Shown here in pieces: positions 58,680 to 64,000 of a stretch of DNA of 64,000 nucleotides. Origin of the DNA: Diplolepis rosae (Eukaryota; Arthropoda; Insecta; Hymenoptera; Diplolepididae); NCBI GenBank assembly GCA_030998225.1, contig JAPYXD010000680.1:11904001-11968000 (forward strand), written 5' to 3'. The notes under the pieces are model-generated. The model did no database searches and was not told the DNA's origin. It was given only the letters and a program-made list of their open reading frames with translations. How positions within the stretch are numbered: position 1 is the first letter of the stretch; each line of letters begins with the position of its first letter. The translations under genes and the position numbers were made by a program.

Positions 58680-58826
58680 TTAGACAGCTAAACTCAAATT
58701 TACAGGGATAAGCTCTGAAATTCCATCAAAAACCAGCAGTTTATCCCACCAATCACACAGTTCATCTGCCTTGAAAATTATATCCTCTTCTCTAAGGATC
58801 TCAAAAATTAGTCTCACTTTCTTTAC
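58680..58826 (-). CDS. Terminal exon of an unknown protein
   Basis: A clean acceptor (GTTGAATTATTTTAG) is followed by 48 codons, VKKVRLIFEILREEDIIF, KADELCDWWDKLLVFDG, ISELIPVNLSLAV, then TAA. The sequence is helical, acidic and well balanced in codon use, which is unlikely by chance here. No ATG, so it is a last exon. Upstream exons on the minus strand are not identified. 58200-58679 may be its 3' UTR; the 111-codon minus frame there looks like a shadow. No family recognised. Confidence 0.45.
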   Translation of the reverse strand, partial: VKKVRLIFEILREEDIIFKADELCDWWDKLLVFDGISELIPVNLSLAV

Positions 58827-59329
58827 CTAAAATAATTCAACAATAAACACAATAAAGCCTGATGCTTTCAAAAATCTTCGGCCAAATTTTAAGCCATTTT
58901 TGATAAACATCTCTAGTGCAAAACTATATATGGACCAAAATTGGCCCAACATTGCCGAAGTTTGGTCGCTAATATTGTTGCGATGATGGGTTGATAATTT
59001 TGGCCGGCACTCATGACCATGGTCCAAACATGTCACGTAACGAAAATTATATATTAATTCAACGATGTAAGTTAACTTTTTTTGTTTATAAAATATCTTG
59101 CTCAAAATTTGGTAAATGTATGAAATTCTGCATTTTTTTCATTATAAAACTGAAATTTTATCGGCAATGACAGTTCTGTAACTACATTTCGACAGAGAAT
59201 AAGAAATCGACTTGGAATTTTGGGAAATGAATCAAAAATGACTGAGGCAGGACTGTTATGCCTTGAATATTCATAATGATATAAACAAATATTGATAAAA
59301 ATAAGTAATTTTAGCAAATTTGCAGAGTA

Positions 59330-59608
59330 TATCACTCCCTAAATCTGAAACAGTGAAAAACCACTGTTTCGAAAGTTATAAGTCTTCCACATAGAATCAG
59401 TGAAATTTAACTGATAACACTACGGAAACTCACTAGTTGACCAGCGAATTTCAATGCCTACCAGTTTATTTCACTGATTAAACAGTGAGTTTTCCTCGTG
59501 GAATCAGGTAAATTCCGCTGATTTCTTCGTGGAAGACTTATAACATTCGAAACAGTGGTTTTTCACAGTGAATCAGTGAATTTTACTGTTTCGTATTTAC
59601 AGGAGTAT
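59330..59608. mobile_element. Fold-back MITE, AAACAGTG variant
   Basis: TATCACTCCCTAAATCTGAA at the left is mirrored by TTCGTATTTACAGGAGTATA. AAACAGTGAAAAACCACTGT and GTGGAAGACTTATAAC pair inside. It resembles the ACTCTCTAAAT family but with AAACAGT in place of AATCAGT. 59609-60821 contains no supportable gene. Confidence 0.6.
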
Positions 59609-60821
59609 AGTGTTAGATCAATGTAGTATAATTCAAGACACTCAATGATGTTACTAATAAAATGAAAAAAAAATTTTATATAATGCACTATGACTTCCCC
59701 TATTCCTTTCATGTGCTATTATTTACCATGTCGTAAATTTTGACCGATTTATTTTAATTAAAAATTTTATATACTGTGAAAAAAATCTATAGCCAGTGAT
59801 TGAATTGGTCTCGTGACCTGCATGGCCCATGGCCTTAACACACAATATTTTACTATTATTATGGTCCCCATTATACAATCTTGACCCAAACAAAGGCACT
59901 AAGGAAGATCAACCCATTAATATTGGAAACCGCTCGAGTTTGACACGCCACCTAGTGTCAAAGAAATGTACCATTGCAAACAGAAATTTAACTTTATAAC
60001 TATTTTATTATAATAATTTTTCTGCAAAAAAATCAAATGATGAAACTTTTTGAATCATAATAGATTTTATTATCGATATAGAATCTCGAAAAGCTTGACA
60101 GAAGGCATTAATTTTTTTTTAAATAACCGAAAGAGCAAAAATTATACGCAAAGAAAAATAGTTCGAAATATTAAATAATACATTACAATTCGGTAAACTT
60201 CATAAATGAAGAAAAAAGTTTGAAAATAAACGTTACAAATTATTACAATAATATTAGAATCAGGAATTATATTGACCCTTAATAATTAATTAATGTATGA
60301 TCCTAAAGCCAATATAATACTTCATCTATTTATATTAAATAATCTCCAACTTATCTATATGTCCCAACTTAGAGTATATTTTTCAAACTGAAAAATGTGG
60401 CCTCTGTTATAAAGATAGGATTTTTTTTAAATTACAAAAATAATAATTTTTTAAAAAGAATATAACTATTAATATTCTTTTCAACGGAAAATTAAATCTG
60501 ATAAAATTAAAACTGATTAGATTGAAAATATCCTGATAAGTACTGCCTTTAACCAAATAATTAAGGAGTATAAAAAATTGAATCATTTAACTCACAAATA
60601 TGTAGTTTGACGTGGATTCAGTTCGGCTTTGAAATATGCGTGATATTATATAATAATAATACGCATCTTTGTTTGTAAAATAAACGACTTTTTAATGTGA
60701 AAAATGGCGTCAGTTGTAAAAGAGGATCAATGCGAGTACTGATAGCACAGCACCACGCATCAGAGCGGTACTGACGTGGTACTGGCCCAATACCGCCCTT
60801 ATATGTTAAAATTCGACCGAC

Positions 60822-61741
60822 TTAAGGTACTAGTACACTTTAGAATTTTGAAAAAATCGATTTCGTTTTTTTTGCATTTTTCAACTCCTTAGACCTTTAA
60901 ATATCTTCTCCTAAAATATTTTCAAAAAATTCAAACTCTTAACACCATGAAACAATATCAATACGTGAAGTCCAAAGACGAAGAGCGGATTTTATTGGTT
61001 GAAAAAGCGACAAACGCGTCTACTAAAGAAGGCCGTTTGGCCCAAAAAGAGGCCCGCCAGAAAGATGAGGCAGCTTACCAAGACAGTGGCCTGTTGCTGT
61101 ATGGTCCAGGAATAGCCGATTAATTTATTGTGAGTATTAGAACTTGATTTTTTTGAAAATATTCAATAAAAAGTACTAGTCAAAACTTTAAACGTGTTTT
61201 TCTCGAAATGACTTTTTTTCAAATGACTGACAGATTATCTCCGGAACTACTGAACCGATTTTCAAACACCTTGCTGGGTTTTGTTTATTGATATGTCCTG
61301 TATGACAATTTACCGCAATTAAGCCAAAAAATACAAATTTAATATTTTATTGACCCAAAAAACAGCGGAAAAATAGGCCATTTTTTCAATGAATTTTTCA
61401 AACGCCCGCCATTTTTTTTTCTTGATTTTTTTAAAAATGTGGTGAATTGTCACGTAAGAAACCTTCCTTTTAGAGAAACCATTTCATTTTTTTGTTTCAG
61501 ACTTGCCGATCCAGAGATAAACTGTCGGCCATGCGTCAATTTTTTTTTTTGATGTTCGATTTTGGCGCCCCTTGGATTTGGGCCATAAAACAAAAATTTT
61601 AAATAAAAATTTGTTTGTACTCCACAAACATGTATTTACATGATAAAAAAAGTTTCATATAAATATATATCAATGGGACTGAGAAAAAAATTATTCAAAA
61701 TTGCCTTATTTTTAGCCTTCTAAAGTGTACTAGTACCTTAA
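60822..61741. mobile_element. TTAA element D (TTAAGGTACTAGTACAC ends)
   Basis: TTAAGGTACTAGTACACTTT is exactly mirrored by AAAGTGTACTAGTACCTTAA. Between them are the 58-codon ORF ending LYGPGIAD and the shared box at about 61187 (ACTTTAAACGTGTTTTTCTC), in the same order as in element C. About 920 bp, too small for a piggyBac transposase, so non-autonomous. Confidence 0.75.
60947..61123 (+). CDS. 58-aa ORF of TTAA element D, ends LYGPGIAD
   Basis: ACACC-ATG gives a fair start context. The protein is MKQYQYVKSKDEERILLV, then Lys/Glu/Gln-rich KEGRLAQKEARQKDEAAYQD, then SGLLLYGPGIAD and TAA. It looks like a charged helix with a fixed C-terminal tag. GTGAGT lies 9 nt past the stop. This is the only one of the three related frames that has an ATG. 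It is not a transposase. Family unknown to me. Confidence 0.5.
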   Translation: MKQYQYVKSKDEERILLVEKATNASTKEGRLAQKEARQKDEAAYQDSGLLLYGPGIAD

Positions 61742-62264
61742 GACTAATCCCGATAAGAAGAGGTGGATTAAAATGAATTGAACGGCATTCAAAATGTAAA
61801 AAAAATCAATTCATATGAATGACGAACCAATTCCGTTCCTTTTCGAATAATAGCTAATGCGTTTGACCCAATTCAAGTTGCTTCATTTCAATCCAACCCA
61901 CTCCACTATACAAATGAATTCTTTTTAATACAATTGACCGGAATTAGAAATAAATACGTGTCAATGCTTTTCGTCGGATTCGGATTGAAAAGGGCCAATG
62001 CGATTTTATGCTGTTATTAGGTGACTTAAAAATTGAATGCTAGTCAATGCGTTTTGAGGAACTAAAATTGGAAGACAGTGATTGCGATTGAATGCCAGTT
62101 AATGCCTGTTGTGGAATTAAATATTTTGAGTTTTAATTCATGTATTCTACTTGAATTTTCTCGTAAAGAATGTTCCTTTTGAAATATAGTTATGCAAACT
62201 TAAAAATTTAATCATTGTTATCAATTTTCATTAATTTACTAATTAAATTCCTGTATTCGGTAAG

Positions 62265-62528
62265 TACACTCGACTCCCGCTAAGGCGACGCAGATAAATC
62301 CGAGCGTTCGCATTAAGGCATTCGCGAGAGGTGATCCCACTCACTTACCGCGACTTGCGTCGTGCGTTTAGTTTTGCTGTTTGCGCATGTAAACAAAGTC
62401 ACGTTGGTACTCATAGTTCGTGGCGGGGGTAAAGGGAAAGTATCGCTCGACGCCTTACCGGGAACTTTGCCGTCGCCTTAGCGCGAACGTCGTCTTAGCG
62501 GAGTTCGCCTTAGCGCGAGTCGAATGTA
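62265..62528. mobile_element. MITE with pogo/Tigger-like ends
   Basis: TACACTCGACTCCCGCTAAG, GCGACG at the left, mirrored by CGCCTTAGCGCGAGTCGAATGTA at the right. CTCGACTC-CGCTAAGGCGA resembles terminal repeats of pogo-type elements, which insert at TA (both ends are TA here). Internal CGCCTTAGCG repeats. 61742-62264 holds AATGCCAGTTAATGC-like short repeats only. Confidence 0.5.
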
Positions 62529-62764
62529 TTGCATTTTCATTGATAGACTGATTCCACCTATTCAGTGTTCTGTTCTATTGCTATAACCTATAATCTGTCA
62601 TATGGTGGTTACTGAGTTGCCATGATGGTGTCACACGAAAGTGCTAAACTTCATAGAATATCACCAATATACATATGCCAATATAATCTTCTGTTCAACT
62701 AGTTTACCTAAAAACTTAATTATTTTTTTAAATATTTTAAGTGGTTAATAATATTCGATATTGT

Positions 62765-64000
62765 TGATGTTGTTAGTTGGCTGTAGGGTCCAGAAAAAAT
62801 GTAACTCAAGGTTTCATGTTTTCAAACGTTTCGACTCAGATTGGAGTCCTCATCAGTGAGAATTTATTTCTATAAAAAATACAAAGGAAGAAACTTAAAA
62901 AAATTTTCGTGTGACCGATGAACATTGTCGTAAGAAATGATATAAAACAATTGCGAAAGTTACACTATAAAATTGGTCTAAATACCTAAATTTGCAAAAA
63001 AATGAAACTGTACAAACCAAAAAAAATTTTTTATTTTTTTTTTTTTAAATACTAGGGGGAAATCATTGAAGAACTGTACGTGTGGCGGAAAAACATTGTG
63101 ATAAAACAAAATAAATGAATTATACATATGACACTATAAAACTGGTCTAAGTAACTAAAATTTGCAAAAAAAGTGAAAACTGTGCAAGAATAAATTGTTT
63201 ATATGAAGATACAAAGAGAAAACATAAAAAGTTTGCACGTGTCACCGATGAACATTGTTGTAAAAATGATGTAAAAGAGTTGTGAGTATAAAACTTTACC
63301 ATAGGTCTACGTAGTTGAATTTGTAAAAAATGTCCAAAAAAATTTTTCTATAAAAATACAGAGAGAAAAACATAAAAAGTTTGCACGTATCACCGATGAA
63401 CATTGTGGTAAAAGTGATGTAAAAGATTTGTAAGTATAAAACTTTAAAATAGTTATTTAGACCTATTTTAAAGTTTTACACTTACAAATCTTTTACATCA
63501 CTTTTACCACAATGTTCATCGGTGATACGTGCAAACTTTTTATGGTTTTCTCTCTGTATTTTTATAGAAAATTTTTTTTGGACATTTGTTACAAATTTAG
63601 TTATTTAGACCTATTTTAAAGTTTTACACTTACAAATCTTTTACATCATTTGTACCACAATGTTCATCGGTGATACGTGCAAACTTTTTATGTTTTTCTC
63701 TCTGTATTTTTATAGAAAAATTTTTTTGGACATTTTTTACAAATTCAACTACGTAGACCTATGGTAAAGTTTTATACTCACAACTCTTTTACATCATTTT
63801 TACAACAATGTTCATCGGTGACACGTGCAAACTTTTTATGTTTTCTCTTTGTATCTTCATATAAACAATTTATTCTTGCACAGTTTTCACTTTTTTTGCA
63901 AATTTTAGTTACTTAGACCAGTTTTATAGTGTCATATGTATAATTCATTTATTTTGTTTTATCACAATGTTTTTCCGCCACACGTACAGTTCTTCAATGA
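62765..64000 (-). mobile_element. Second Penelope-like 3' region with inverted arrays, runs off the window
   Basis: The block GTTAGTTGGCTGTAGGGTCC, the hammerhead-like core and the ~150-bp tandem units repeat the organisation of 543-1740 in the same orientation. From 63064 the array is followed by its own inverse, centred near 63455; the right arm continues to the window end and has one extra unit (about 63595-63720). No RT sequence lies within the window. Confidence 0.7.
62827..62858 (-). ncRNA. Hammerhead-ribozyme-like core, second copy
   Basis: Identical core to 610-641: CTGATGAG, GACTC, CAATCT, GAGTC, GAAACG on the minus strand, with near-identical flanks. Confidence 0.6.

Noticed and set aside
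60704..60742. ATGGCGTCAGTTG short frame as a first exon
   Set aside because: Only 12 codons; the GTACTG donor-like site is weak and there is no downstream partner.

Overview
This window looks like an intergenic, transposon-dense stretch of an arthropod nuclear genome, most likely an insect. A parasitoid-type hymenopteran is possible but unproven. The evidence is the AT-rich composition, canonical GT-AG introns with AATAAA signals, several decayed mariner copies, a Penelope-like retroelement, and dozens of terminal-inverted-repeat (TIR) or fold-back elements. There are no bacterial operons, rRNA genes or CRISPR arrays. Most long open frames are shadows of repeats. The real coding content is small: retroelement and transposase genes, plus a handful of short spliced exons that a single-exon ORF search misses.

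Layout. 1-6.1 kb: a Penelope-like element (reverse transcriptase plus GIY-YIG endonuclease) arranged as two inverted, 5'-truncated copies, with a ~160-bp tandem array and a hammerhead-like RNA motif at its 3' side. 6.6-7.3 kb: three minus-strand exons of a small cysteine-rich protein gene with a polyadenylation signal. 9.0-9.3 kb: an exon encoding a degenerate SWIM zinc finger. 10.7-16.4 kb: three decayed mariner copies among fold-back elements. 16.4-17.3 kb: a GC-richer island, possibly a promoter or first exon. 18.0-20.35 kb: three TIR elements, one carrying a tRNA-like gene. 20.5-25 kb: possible exons, including a plus-strand terminal exon at 24.48 kb. 27.2-27.7 kb: a second GC-rich island. 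27.8-32.2 kb: TIR elements and a dead Tc1/mariner-type copy.

33.5-41.5 kb holds a cluster of elements whose ends are TTAAGG. Several share an internal box, and three such elements in the window (two here, one at 60.8 kb) contain a short reading frame ending in the same peptide, [L/M]YG[P/A]GIAD, right before the stop. A plausible real terminal exon sits between them at 36.3-36.6 kb. 42.7-45.3 kb: fold-back elements. 47.2-49.1 kb: a ~170-bp satellite interrupted by two insertions. 49.9-50.7 kb: a TA/CA microsatellite folded into a large palindrome. 52.5-53.1 kb: a decayed open frame. 53.5-54.9 kb: a 30-bp minisatellite with higher-order structure. 58.7 kb: a minus-strand terminal exon. 62.8-64 kb: a second Penelope-like 3' region with a palindromic array running out of the window.

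The most promising unrecognised items are the YGPGIAD micro-ORF family tied to TTAA elements, the spliced cysteine-rich gene, and the hammerhead-like motifs whose stem II changes by compensating substitutions between six loci. All identifications are by eye. No database search was run.
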